A stretch of 19,836 bases of DNA from Chlorobiales bacterium (GCA_022360415.1 JAKSDB010000373.1:1-19836); one strand, 5' to 3'. Positions 7,222 to 14,745 are shown, counted from the first letter of the stretch. Numbers and translations: made by a program. The notes: generated by a model not told the origin, from the letters alone.

Positions 7222-8304
7222 TTATGAGGGGGATTTTTCCAAGGCGAACCAGAGTAATTTATCGATAAGTTCACTGAAACCGATTCCGGAGTGCTCCATC
7301 AGCATCGGATACATACTGATATCGGTGAAGCCGGGGATTGTATTGATTTCATTGAAAACAATTCTCCGGCTGTCATTTTCAACAAAGAAATCCACACGGG
7401 CCATGCCTGCGCAGCCAAGCGCTTTGTAAGCCCTGATTGCCGACTCTTTCAGTGACGCATGGAGAGTCTCGTCGATTCTTGCCGGGACATGAAGCCGGGC
7501 TGTCCCGCTGATATACTTGTCGGTATAGTCATAAAAGTCTCTGCCGGGTTCTATTTCCCCGGCAGGAGATGCAATCGGCAAGTCGTTACCGAGAACGGCA
7601 ATTTCAACTTCCCGTCCATTGACCGCTTTTTCAACAATAATCTTGCTGTCAAGCCGGCAGGCGGTTTCAAGGGCTTTCTGCAACGTGCTGTAATCATGTA
7701 TTTTTGATATGCCCACCGAAGATCCCAGGTTTGCCGGCTTCACAAAAAACGGAACAGAGAACCGTTCGCGGACCATGCTGTGAACAGGTGAAGGATCAGT
7801 CAGATAGCCCCTGCTCGATACGGCGATATATTCCGCGACATTCAACCTTGCTGCCGATGCGCAGATTTTTGACACTGCCTTGTCCATGGCCATGGCCGAG
7901 GCCTGAACTCCGCAGCCGGTATACGGAAGATCGAACATTTCAAGGAGGCCCTGTATCTTGCCGTCCTCGCCATATGTGCCATGCAGCACGGGAAAAGCTA
8001 CATCTATGCCCTTTTGCCTGAAATCAAAACTGAAAAGGTCTTCCTGGCGATTTTCAGTCATTGCCTGGAGCTGGCGCCCCGTTTCGGCAAGAGACTGTTT
8101 TTTCAACAGACCGGACATATCGAGGTCGAGAACCGCCTGTGCGGTTTTACCTTCGAACCATTCGCCTTTTCGGGAAATGTAGAGCGGGTAGAGGGTATAT
8201 TTCTTTTCATCGATATGTCCGGCAATGGCTTTTGCCGAAATAATCGAGATTTCATGCTCAGAGGACTTGCCTCCGAAAAGAAGCGCTACAACAGTATTGG
8301 ACAT
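7222..8304 (-). CDS. ddl: D-alanine--D-alanine ligase
   Basis: A 360-residue cytoplasmic ATP-grasp enzyme that joins two D-alanines for the peptidoglycan stem peptide. Visible signatures are the N-terminal LLFGGKSSEHEISIISA, the ATP-grasp segment FVKPANLGSSVGISK, the loop DYTDKYISGTARL, and the metal- and product-binding run RVDFFVEN...FNEINTIPGFTDISMYP. Length fits the longer DdlA-like type. I choose the ATG at 8302-8304 because the conserved LFGGKSSEHE starts a few residues later and an AAGGGA lies about 10 nt upstream. An in-frame TTG at 8335-8337 would add 11 residues of low-complexity sequence. It lies 77 bp downstream of the CoA-binding gene and upstream of the TPR gene, all leftward. 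Confidence 0.95.
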   Translation of the reverse strand: MSNTVVALLFGGKSSEHEISIISAKAIAGHIDEKKYTLYPLYISRKGEWFEGKTAQAVLDLDMSGLLKKQSLAETGRQLQAMTENRQEDLFSFDFRQKGIDVAFPVLHGTYGEDGKIQGLLEMFDLPYTGCGVQASAMAMDKAVSKICASAARLNVAEYIAVSSRGYLTDPSPVHSMVRERFSVPFFVKPANLGSSVGISKIHDYSTLQKALETACRLDSKIIVEKAVNGREVEIAVLGNDLPIASPAGEIEPGRDFYDYTDKYISGTARLHVPARIDETLHASLKESAIRAYKALGCAGMARVDFFVENDSRRIVFNEINTIPGFTDISMYPMLMEHSGIGFSELIDKLLWFALEKSPS

Positions 8305-8381
8305 ATTTTGCTGATCCCTTTGGGTTGATCGTTTCAAATGGTTTTTCGTTACTGTTCTGCCGGGTTGCCTTGTTCCGGCGG

Positions 8382-8795
8382 TTATTTGCCTGAGCCGAAC
8401 AGGTGATTGTGCTCGACCGCTATGCAGTGGTTTTGTATGACTTCAAGTCCGGCTTCCCGCGCTTTGCGAGAAGCCTCCTCATTAGTGATGCCGAGTTGCA
8501 TCCAGATGACTTTCGCCCCGATCTCGATGGCCTCGTCTACAATCCGGTCAACATGCTCCGGTTTGCGAAAGATATCGACTATTTCAATGTTTTTTCTTTT
8601 TTCTGCAGGTATATCCGGAAGGGATGGATAGCAGGTGATGCCGAATACACTTCCCAGATTGGGATTGACAGGATAGATGGTGTAGCCTGCATGAATCAGG
8701 TACTTGGTTACATTGTGGCTGGGCCGTTCCCGTTTTTCAGAAGCACCGACAACAGCAATGTGCCTGAAAGACTCGAGTATTTCGCGTATGGTCAT
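8382..8795 (-). CDS. CoA-binding domain protein (YccU-like)
   Basis: A 137-residue single-domain Rossmann-fold protein of the CoA_binding_2 type. The nucleotide-binding turn is HIAVVGASEKRERPSHNV, followed by YLIHAGYTIYPVNPNLGSVFG. Other family segments are VDIFRKPEHVDRIVDEAIEIG, VIWMQLGITNEEA and the C-terminal VIQNHCIAVEH with its conserved cysteine. These proteins resemble the CoA-binding part of succinyl-CoA synthetase alpha and bind CoA, but their physiological role is poorly defined. I prefer the ATG at 8793-8795, which has a GAGAAG about 7 nt upstream. An ATG six codons earlier (8811-8813) has no ribosome binding site. It is the first gene of the leftward group CoA-binding, ddl, TPR. 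Confidence 0.88.
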   Translation of the reverse strand: MTIREILESFRHIAVVGASEKRERPSHNVTKYLIHAGYTIYPVNPNLGSVFGITCYPSLPDIPAEKRKNIEIVDIFRKPEHVDRIVDEAIEIGAKVIWMQLGITNEEASRKAREAGLEVIQNHCIAVEHNHLFGSGK

Positions 8796-8825
8796 AATAG
8801 AGCTTCTCTGCATGAAAAAAAGATC

Positions 8826-8883
8826 GATCTAAACTGAGCGTCCCGACTTGTCGGCATGTTCGGCAATCGCTCAATTTAAGATC
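8826..8883. repeat. Long imperfect hairpin in divergent intergenic region
   Basis: GATCTAAACTGAGCG (8826-8840) pairs with CGCTCAATTTAAGATC (8868-8883), with one bulge and one mismatch. Inside lies a second short palindrome, CCGACTTGTCGG (8843-8854). The two flanking genes read away from this site, so it cannot be an ordinary shared terminator. It may be a regulatory palindrome, a 5'-leader structure or a small palindromic repeat element. Confidence 0.55.
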
Positions 8884-8895
8884 AACGCAAGTAAA

Positions 8896-8901
8896 TATAA
8901 T
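8896..8901 (+). promoter_or_regulatory. Candidate -10 box upstream of the DUF4136 lipoprotein gene
   Basis: A perfect TATAAT lies about 145 nt upstream of the lipoprotein start, just after the long hairpin. No good TTGACA-like -35 is seen 16-18 nt upstream (the sequence there is AATTTA). An unassisted sigma-70 promoter would therefore be weak. If used, it would give a leader of roughly 140 nt. Confidence 0.3.
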
Positions 8902-8968
8902 AATTCGCCCGGAGGCTTGAAGCAGCAGCAGGACAATGCTCCCTGAACAATTCGGGAAAAGGAAACTT

Positions 8969-9034
8969 ACAGAATTCAGGGGGCGTTACATCGTAATGTC
9001 TTCAGGTGTATGCCGGTATGCAACAGAATTCAGG
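8969..9034 (+). repeat. Duplicated 12-mer in the lipoprotein gene leader
   Basis: ACAGAATTCAGG occurs at 8969-8980 and again at 9023-9034, 54 bp apart. The first copy is followed by GGGCG and the second by AGGGGATTG. The second copy supplies the ribosome binding site AGGAGGGG of the downstream gene, so the first is a near-copy of that site with no good start codon after it. Confidence 0.5.
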
Positions 9035-9045
9035 AGGGGATTGTT

Positions 9046-9636
9046 ATGACTACGAGCCGTTTGTTCATTCATTTCTGCATCGCGGTTCTGCTTTCGGGAT
9101 GCTCGGCTTTTTCAGTAGTATCCGATTATGACAGAAAATACGATTTCGACGCATTTCAGGCCTACAGGTGGCCTGGTGAAAACGAAGGGATAAGGAAAGG
9201 GGATGTGCTTCTTGAAAATCCGCTGGTCTACAAAAGAGTTCAGGCCGCAGTTAACAAGCAGCTTCGTACAAAAGGCTACAGGCTTGGAGGTTCAAAAACC
9301 GCAGATTTTATCGTGTATGCTCATGCAGGCGTCAAAAAAAGAAAAACCTACCATCACAGTTTCGGGGTAGGTGTGCCTTTCGGGCCATACATGTGGTACC
9401 GTCCGTGGTGGGGACCTTACGGAGGGTATACCTATGTGAGCTACTACGACGAAGGCTCACTGGTCATCGATATTATCGATGCGCGTACCAAAGATCTGGT
9501 ATGGCGCGGTGTGGCTACGCGGGTTGTCAGGGATTACCGTACCCCGGAGGATATGCAGCGCGATATCAACGAGGCAGTGGCTAAGATCCTCGAAACCTTC
9601 CCGCCGGGAGCACGGCCTGCTGCAAGCGGTAAGTGA
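9046..9636 (+). CDS. DUF4136-type lipoprotein
   Basis: A 196-residue predicted lipoprotein. The N-terminus TTSRLFIHFCIAVLLSGCSAF has a lipobox (LSGC) with the acylated cysteine at residue 19. The mature part starts with SDYDRKYDFDAFQAYRWPGE, typical of DUF4136. It continues through a conserved LVYKRVQAAVNKQLRTKGYR segment, an aromatic- and glycine-rich stretch (GPYMWYRPWWGPYGGYTYV), and a DIIDARTKDLVWRGVA strand near the end. The function of this family is unknown; location in the outer membrane or periplasm is inferred from the lipobox. The ATG at 9046 is chosen because an excellent AGGAGGGG lies 6-7 nt upstream and because it places the signal peptide at the N-terminus. An upstream in-frame ATG (9010) would add 12 unlikely residues. 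Confidence 0.85.
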   Translation: MTTSRLFIHFCIAVLLSGCSAFSVVSDYDRKYDFDAFQAYRWPGENEGIRKGDVLLENPLVYKRVQAAVNKQLRTKGYRLGGSKTADFIVYAHAGVKKRKTYHHSFGVGVPFGPYMWYRPWWGPYGGYTYVSYYDEGSLVIDIIDARTKDLVWRGVATRVVRDYRTPEDMQRDINEAVAKILETFPPGARPAASGK

Positions 9637-9681
9637 CATGCTGTCGTCAGTCGGCGGCTGGCAAAAACGGGTGAAGCCTTT

Positions 9682-10470
9682 TCAGAAAAGCGAGGTTATT
9701 TCCTTTTCATCGAGCAGTTGTATTTCTGTCTCAAGGTTTTTTGAGAGTGCGGTAATCATTGCTTCCTTTACCCTTGCGTAATCGGGGATGCTGCCGGTAA
9801 GCTCATGCACGGAAACCGTTTTGCGATCGAGATCATCGGTGACGCGGGCAAGAACTTTCTCGTTTCGGCAACCAAGGAGGTCTGTGATCATTTTATGTCT
9901 GCCGGAAAGAAGAAGAGAGCCATGCTGCAAAATAACCTTGTCCGAACGCCGCTGTGCCGAACCGACGAGTTTTCGCCCGTTCACCTGCAGTTCATATCGG
10001 GCAGATGCCGTAAAACAGCTTGCCGATTCGGCCAGACCATAACGTTTCCTCATATCCGGAGTTGTTCGGCAGAATTCTGCCTTAACGCCCAATGACAGAA
10101 GTGCTTTGCGTATGATCTCGTGGGCCATTGTGTAAATTTCTGTATTGCCTGCACAGGTTTCGGCAAGAAGAGAGTAGGTGAATTCATCGATATGAAGAAC
10201 AGCTCTTCCGCCTGTCGGCCGTTTGACGATTTCGATATTCTTCTTTCTGCACGATTCTTCGGCAATTTCTTCGCGCCCTTGTCCGTATCCCAGAGAAAGT
10301 GCTGGAGGATCCCATGCATAAAAACGCCACAGCAAACTGTCTTTGCCGAAATGCTTTTGAAATTTGCCGGTTCCGAACAGTGCCAGAAGATGGGAGTCGA
10401 AAGCCATGTTCCATGACCCTTTACGCACACCTGTAGAGACGGCATAAACTTGGGAAAAAGATGGTGTCAT
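9682..10470 (-). CDS. LipM-like octanoyltransferase / lipoate-ligase family protein
   Basis: A 262-residue cytoplasmic enzyme of the BPL/LplA/LipB fold. The lipoyl-binding motif is VKRPTGGRAVLHIDEFTYS (82-100). The run SCFTASARYELQVNGRK (151-167), followed by VGSAQ and VILQHGSLLL, closely resembles Bacillus subtilis LipM as I recall it. This includes the catalytic cysteine position (C152 here) and the lysine of GRK (K167). LipM transfers octanoate from acyl carrier protein to GcvH or E2 subunits, and LipA then inserts sulfur. Simple lipoate-protein ligases lack this cysteine. I therefore favour octanoyltransferase over salvage ligase, though the family is often annotated as lipoate-protein ligase A. 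It converges on the lipoprotein gene (45-bp gap, no obvious terminator) and diverges from panB. The start at 10468-10470 gives the full fold; its ribosome binding site is weak. Confidence 0.86.
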   Translation of the reverse strand: MTPSFSQVYAVSTGVRKGSWNMAFDSHLLALFGTGKFQKHFGKDSLLWRFYAWDPPALSLGYGQGREEIAEESCRKKNIEIVKRPTGGRAVLHIDEFTYSLLAETCAGNTEIYTMAHEIIRKALLSLGVKAEFCRTTPDMRKRYGLAESASCFTASARYELQVNGRKLVGSAQRRSDKVILQHGSLLLSGRHKMITDLLGCRNEKVLARVTDDLDRKTVSVHELTGSIPDYARVKEAMITALSKNLETEIQLLDEKEITSLF

Positions 10471-10644
10471 GGCGAAAGTTTTTGTCCCGGCGTAATGATG
10501 GTTCTTTCCAAATCGGGATCTTGTATGACCCCCGGAATCCCTGCTGTTTCAGAGGTTGAGCGGAAGAAAGTATTTAAACACCTTCCGGACGCGTTCTTTT
10601 TATTATTTTGGGCTGTGTTTGGATAACAATTTAACAGAATATCA

Positions 10645-11481
10645 ATGAACAGCAGAGAAAGCGTGAAAAAACTCCCGCATGTGACCACCCGCAGGCTTCT
10701 TGAGATGAAAGAGCAGGGTGAAAAGATAGCCATGCTTACGGCATATGATTATACAACCGCCAGAATTCTTGATCGCGCGGGCATTGATGTTATTCTTGTG
10801 GGCGACTCTGCAAGCAATGTTTTTTCGGGTCACGATACGACACTTCCGATAACTACAGAAGAAATGATTTACCATACCAGGGCGGTTGTTCGTGGTATTC
10901 AGGCCGAGTCCAGCAGAGCGATGGTAGTCATTGATATGCCCTTCATGAGTTACCAGCTTTCCAGTGAAGAGGCTTTACGCAACGCCGGGAAGATCATGAA
11001 GGACAACGAATGCGATGCCGTGAAAATGGAAGGGGGGAAAGTGATTGCCGGTACGGTAAAACGTATAACCGATGTCGGTATTCCTGTAATGGGGCATCTT
11101 GGTCTGACGCCGCAGTCAATTTACAAGTTCGGCAGCTACAAAGTGAGAGCCCGCGACAGAAAGGAAGCCGAAGAACTGCTCCGTGACGCCGTGCTGCTGG
11201 AGGAGGCCGGGGCATTTGCACTGGTGCTCGAGAAAATCCCCGCTGACCTTGCCGCGGAAGTAACCCGATCGATATCGATACCTACAATCGGAATCGGTGC
11301 CGGTCGGGCATGTGACGGACAGGTCCTGGTCATCAACGATATGCTGGGGCTCAACACTGAATTTCACCCGCGTTTCGTCAGGAGATATGCCGATCTCGAC
11401 AGTGTTATGCACGAGGCAGTAAGCAGATATGCGGAGGATGTCAGGAAAGGGGATTTTCCGTCAGAAGGGGAAAGTTATTGA
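10645..11481 (+). CDS. panB: 3-methyl-2-oxobutanoate hydroxymethyltransferase
   Basis: A 278-residue TIM-barrel enzyme for the first committed step of pantothenate synthesis: alpha-ketoisovalerate plus methylene-tetrahydrofolate to ketopantoate. The family signatures are all present: LTAYDYTTARILDRAGIDVI, VGDSASNVFSGHDTTLPIT with metal ligand D54, DMPF with D97, DAVKMEGG with K127 and E129, GHLGLTPQS, and VLEKIP with the catalytic glutamate E196. Length fits the family. It is divergent from the LipM-like gene; the 174-bp intergenic region between them shows no clear promoter. pssA starts 18 bp downstream, so the two are likely co-transcribed. Confidence 0.97.
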   Translation: MNSRESVKKLPHVTTRRLLEMKEQGEKIAMLTAYDYTTARILDRAGIDVILVGDSASNVFSGHDTTLPITTEEMIYHTRAVVRGIQAESSRAMVVIDMPFMSYQLSSEEALRNAGKIMKDNECDAVKMEGGKVIAGTVKRITDVGIPVMGHLGLTPQSIYKFGSYKVRARDRKEAEELLRDAVLLEEAGAFALVLEKIPADLAAEVTRSISIPTIGIGAGRACDGQVLVINDMLGLNTEFHPRFVRRYADLDSVMHEAVSRYAEDVRKGDFPSEGESY

Positions 11482-11499
11482 TGGAGGTGCCCATAAGTT

Positions 11500-12273
11500 A
11501 TGACAGACGATAAACACAAGGAAAGCCTGGGGGAACGGAAGACACGATTGCCCCTGATTTCGCGTTCGTTTGTTCCTTCCGTCTTTACAGTAATGAACAT
11601 GGCCTGCGGATATGTTGCTATCGTCATGTCCGGAGCAGATCAGTTTGTTGCTGCAGGGTGGTTTATCATTCTTGCGGCTCTGCTGGATACCGTTGATGGT
11701 TTTGTCGCGAGACTCACCAATGCCTCATCAAGGTTCGGTATCGAGCTGGATTCGTTGTCTGATCTTGTTTCGTTCGGTGCGGCACCTGCCTATCTTGCAT
11801 ACAAGTTCGGACTGGAAGATATGGGTACTGTAGTCGGGATAATCCTCAGCTCGATGCTTGTTGTCGGGAGCGGCCTGAGACTTGCAAGGTTCAATACAGG
11901 GAGCCCCCGTTCCTGCAAAGGTTCATTTTCCGGACTTCCGACCCCTGCCCAGGCTCTGACGGTTGCCGGTTTTGTTCTCTGGATGAACACCGGGAACTTT
12001 CTTAACCAGTATCAGTTGCAGAGCACGTTGTCGCTGCTGACCATAGTGCTGACCCTTCTTATGGTGAGCAGGGTGAATTATGACGCTCTTCCAAATCCGA
12101 CGCTTGAGACCCTCAGAGAAAAGCCATTGCAGGCTGGTCTTTACCTGGTGATCTTCCTGTCTGTGCTTGTCTTTCAGGCAAAGGCTTTATTTCTGGTCAT
12201 GTTATTGTATATTCTGCTGGGTCTTCTGAGGTCTCTGTCGGTGGTTTTCCGGCAACTCGTATTGCAACGATAG
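11500..12273 (+). CDS. pssA: CDP-diacylglycerol--serine O-phosphatidyltransferase
   Basis: A 257-residue integral membrane enzyme that makes phosphatidylserine, the precursor of phosphatidylethanolamine, from CDP-diacylglycerol and serine. The CDP-alcohol phosphotransferase signature D-x2-DG-x2-AR-x8-G-x3-D-x3-D fits exactly: D63, D66, G67, A70, R71, G80, D84 and D88. About eight hydrophobic segments surround it. The region GLRLARFNT...FSGLPTPA is typical of the PssA subgroup rather than of phosphatidylglycerophosphate synthase. The ribosome binding site GGAGG (11483-11487) lies 12 nt before the ATG, a rather long spacing, and overlaps a sequence resembling the ends of the inverted-end elements. 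It follows panB after 18 bp and precedes purS after 54 bp. Confidence 0.95.
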   Translation: MTDDKHKESLGERKTRLPLISRSFVPSVFTVMNMACGYVAIVMSGADQFVAAGWFIILAALLDTVDGFVARLTNASSRFGIELDSLSDLVSFGAAPAYLAYKFGLEDMGTVVGIILSSMLVVGSGLRLARFNTGSPRSCKGSFSGLPTPAQALTVAGFVLWMNTGNFLNQYQLQSTLSLLTIVLTLLMVSRVNYDALPNPTLETLREKPLQAGLYLVIFLSVLVFQAKALFLVMLLYILLGLLRSLSVVFRQLVLQR

Positions 12274-12327
12274 CATCACTTTTCATAAACGTTACTGAAA
12301 AGGAAAGGGTCAAATTATCAAATAACT

Positions 12328-12582
12328 ATGGCATACAAGGCAAAAATCAGGGTTACTCTCCGGCCATCGATCCTGGATGTACAGGGAAAAGCCGTGCAAC
12401 ATGCACTCGAGAATCTCGGATACTCCTCCGTTGAATCGGCAAGGATCGGCAAATACATTGAAGTGACGATCAATGAAGACGAAAGTGCCGAGGCGGAACG
12501 TATCGGAGGAGAGATCTGCCGGAAGCTGCTTGCAAACCCGGTAATGGAGGATTATTCCGTCGAGCTGGAAAAAATCAAATAA
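12328..12582 (+). CDS. purS: Phosphoribosylformylglycinamidine synthase subunit PurS
   Basis: An 84-residue small subunit of the three-part FGAM synthase of purine synthesis. The sequence starts with KAKIRVTLRPSILDVQGKAV. It continues with ALENLGYSSVESARIGKYIE and a C-terminal CRKLLANPVMEDYSVEL, the usual PurS pattern. PurS dimers link PurL to the glutaminase PurQ and help channel ammonia. It is followed after 12 bp by purQ, confirming the split-enzyme arrangement; purL is not in the window. No strong ribosome binding site lies directly before the ATG; the purine-rich AAAAGGAAAGGG is about 17 nt upstream. Confidence 0.96.
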   Translation: MAYKAKIRVTLRPSILDVQGKAVQHALENLGYSSVESARIGKYIEVTINEDESAEAERIGGEICRKLLANPVMEDYSVELEKIK

Positions 12583-12594
12583 AGAGACCGAAGG

Positions 12595-13296
12595 ATGGAT
12601 ACTGTTACCATAGGGATTGTTGTATTTCCGGGTTCGAACTGTGACCATGATACTGAATTTGCCGCCGCCTCCTTTTCAAAGACAACTACCAGAATGCTCT
12701 GGCACAAAGAACACGACCTGCAAGGGAGCGATGTCATTATTCTGCCCGGAGGCTTTTCTTACGGGGATTATCTCAGGGCGGGATCGATAGCCAAATTCTC
12801 TCCGATAATGCAGGAAGTTATTGAGTTTGCACGTAAGGGACGTCCTGTGCTCGGTATCTGTAACGGTTTTCAGGTGCTGCTCGAATGCGGTCTTCTTGAC
12901 GGAGCCCTGTCGAAAAATCGAGACAAAAAGTTCATCTGCCGGCATATGCATGTCAGGGTTGAAAACAACCGAACCCTGTTTACCTCACTTTATCATGAAA
13001 ATGAAGTGCTCAGCCTTCCTGTTGCTCATGGAGAGGGCAATTACTATGCTCCCGCAGAGACAATAGAAAGCCTTGAGGAACATGATCAGATTGTGTTCAG
13101 GTATTGTGATGCGGCAGGAAACGTAACCGAAGAAACCAACCTCAACGGTTCGGTTTCAGCGATTGCCGGCATTTCAAACAGGGAGAAAAACGTTTTGGGT
13201 CTTATGCCTCATCCTGAGAGAGCAAGTGATTCTCTGCTCGGATCGAGCGATGGTTCAAGAATGTTCCAGGGGCTTGTCGAGCATGTTCTCGGATAG
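12595..13296 (+). CDS. purQ: Phosphoribosylformylglycinamidine synthase subunit PurQ
   Basis: A 233-residue class I glutamine amidotransferase that hydrolyses glutamine to supply ammonia to PurL. The catalytic triad is visible: nucleophile C89 in VLGICNGFQ, and H206 and E208 in GLMPHPERASD. The N-terminal segment VVFPGSNCDHDT and the oxyanion-region segment ILPGGFSYGDYLRAG are diagnostic of PurQ. An AAGGA lies a few bases before the ATG. It follows purS after 12 bp. The stop codon lies inside the start of the next gene (14-bp overlap), which suggests coupling to a transporter of unknown substrate. Confidence 0.97.
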   Translation: MDTVTIGIVVFPGSNCDHDTEFAAASFSKTTTRMLWHKEHDLQGSDVIILPGGFSYGDYLRAGSIAKFSPIMQEVIEFARKGRPVLGICNGFQVLLECGLLDGALSKNRDKKFICRHMHVRVENNRTLFTSLYHENEVLSLPVAHGEGNYYAPAETIESLEEHDQIVFRYCDAAGNVTEETNLNGSVSAIAGISNREKNVLGLMPHPERASDSLLGSSDGSRMFQGLVEHVLG

Positions 13297-14653
13297 GGAT
13301 GGAGAAGAACGGCGGCTATTTGTGAGGCAGACGCGTCCCTGGAAAAACAGGTTTGAACAAATCACGTTCGACAACCTGTTTCCACGGGTCGGCAGTCACA
13401 AACTGTTTTCATGGCTTCTTTTCGATTTTGCAAACACATCATTCAGCGTTATAATGGTGACGTTTGCGTTTCCCCTGTATTTCAAAAATATCATATGTGG
13501 AGGCGAGCCTGTCGGTGATGCGCTCTGGGGTGCAAGTCTCAGTGGCTCCATGCTGATTGTCGCCCTGATATCGCCGGTGCTTGGGGCCGTTGCCGACTTT
13601 TCGGGAAGGAGAAAACGGTTTCTTTTTGCCTTTACGCTCCTCTCCATAGTGGCAACAGCATTGCTGGGTTTTACAGGGCCGGGTTATATCCTGGTTGCCG
13701 CTCTTCTTTTTATTGCGGCTAACGCCGGGTTTGAAGGGGGGCTTGTATTTTATGACGCCTACCTTCCTGAAATTGCTTCAGAGCGAAGTCTGGGGAGGGT
13801 TTCCGGCTACGGCTTTGCCATGGGTTATCTGGGGGCTCTGTGTATCCTCGTTTTGCTCCTTCCCCTGCTCAGTGGAGGGATTGTCATGGAGAATATTTCG
13901 AACGTCCAGTTGAGTTTCTTTCTTGTGGCACTTTTTTTCGCGGTGTTTGCTTCGCCTCTTTTTCTCGTTCTGAGAGACGGAAAACAAACTCCCGTCAAGA
14001 TGAAATATATTGGCAGATCTATTCGTGATGTGAAGGATACAGTTCTTCATATCATCGATTACCCCGATCTTTCCCGCTTTCTGCTGGCTTTTTTCTTTTA
14101 CAACGACGCTATTCTTACGATTATTGCATTTGCTTCCATCTACGCGCAGAATACTCTCGGCTTCACCGCCGGTGAGCTGATCGTGTTTTTCATTACAGTC
14201 CAGACAACCGCAATCATCGGCTCGATTGTTTTCGGCATTGTGACCGACAGGATCGGGCCCAAAAGAACGATTGTTCTGACGCTCTGTATCTGGTGTGTTG
14301 TCGTCTGTATGGCGATTCTTACAACAGACAGGTTGATGTTTTATTATACCGGCCTTCTTGCGGGTATGTCGATGGGATCTTCACAGGCGGCTTCCCGTTC
14401 CCTGATGGCAAAACTTACGCCGCCCGCACATGTGACGAAGTTTTTCGGTTTTTATGACGGCACATTCGGCAAGGCTTCGGCAATTGCAGGACCGGTTATT
14501 TTCGGGACGATCTCTGCCCTCTCGGGAGACCAGAGGATTGCCCTTGCCTCGCTGCTGCTTTTCTTCGCGATCGGGCTCATTCTTTTACTTGGTGTTCGCT
14601 CCAATGCAGCACATGCTTCAGCACCATCCGTTTCCGGCAGAAGGAATTATTGA
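13283..14653 (+). CDS. UMF1/Atg22-like MFS transporter
   Basis: A 456-residue inner-membrane transporter with about 12 hydrophobic segments. The N-terminal segment LFSWLLFDFANTSFSVIM and the following LISPVLGAVADFSGRRKR are characteristic of the UMF1 (Atg22-like) branch of the major facilitator superfamily. Another conserved stretch is FYDAYLPEIASERSLGRVSG with GYGFAMGYLG. The second half contains GIVTDRIGPKRT and MSMGSSQAASRSLMAKLTP. Substrates of bacterial members are generally unknown; the yeast relative exports amino acids from the vacuole. I choose the ATG at 13283, which overlaps purQ by 14 bp. The frame is open further upstream inside purQ, but that stretch is the shadow of purQ. The approximately 40 residues before the first membrane segment are hydrophilic. 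Confidence 0.88.
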   Translation: MFSDRDGEERRLFVRQTRPWKNRFEQITFDNLFPRVGSHKLFSWLLFDFANTSFSVIMVTFAFPLYFKNIICGGEPVGDALWGASLSGSMLIVALISPVLGAVADFSGRRKRFLFAFTLLSIVATALLGFTGPGYILVAALLFIAANAGFEGGLVFYDAYLPEIASERSLGRVSGYGFAMGYLGALCILVLLLPLLSGGIVMENISNVQLSFFLVALFFAVFASPLFLVLRDGKQTPVKMKYIGRSIRDVKDTVLHIIDYPDLSRFLLAFFFYNDAILTIIAFASIYAQNTLGFTAGELIVFFITVQTTAIIGSIVFGIVTDRIGPKRTIVLTLCIWCVVVCMAILTTDRLMFYYTGLLAGMSMGSSQAASRSLMAKLTPPAHVTKFFGFYDGTFGKASAIAGPVIFGTISALSGDQRIALASLLLFFAIGLILLLGVRSNAAHASAPSVSGRRNY

Positions 14654-14691
14654 TAAAAAACCCTTAGATTTACACCTAAAGGGAGTATTTC

Positions 14692-14707
14692 TCCCGGCAT
14701 GCCGGGA
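14692..14707. repeat. Perfect 16-bp palindrome
   Basis: TCCCGGCATGCCGGGA is a perfect 16-bp palindrome in the 92-bp gap between the MFS gene and the YihY-like gene. There is no central loop and no following T-run, so it does not look like an intrinsic terminator. It could be an operator for a dimeric regulator or part of a palindromic repeat. A second imperfect hairpin (CCCTTAG at 14671 with CTAAAGGG ending at 14683-14693) lies just upstream. Confidence 0.5.
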
Positions 14708-14745
14708 AAGGTGTTCCTGTCAGATCAGGTGAAATAGCCCGAACA

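Noticed and set aside
9637..9681. Possible bidirectional terminator between the convergent lipoprotein and LipM-like genes
   Set aside because: I found no GC-rich stem followed by a T-run in the 45-bp gap.
10471..10644. A promoter or riboswitch in the panB / LipM-like divergent gap
   Set aside because: A/T-rich stretches exist, but no -35/-10 pair or structured aptamer pattern could be supported by eye.
13163..13282. Upstream extension of the MFS transporter into purQ
   Set aside because: The added 40 residues are simply purQ read in another frame. The ATG at 13283 with a short 14-bp overlap is the more natural start.
14661..14693. Hairpin next to an A-run, readable as an intrinsic terminator on the minus strand
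   Set aside because: All genes here run on the plus strand and no leftward transcript is expected. The stem is short with a bulge.
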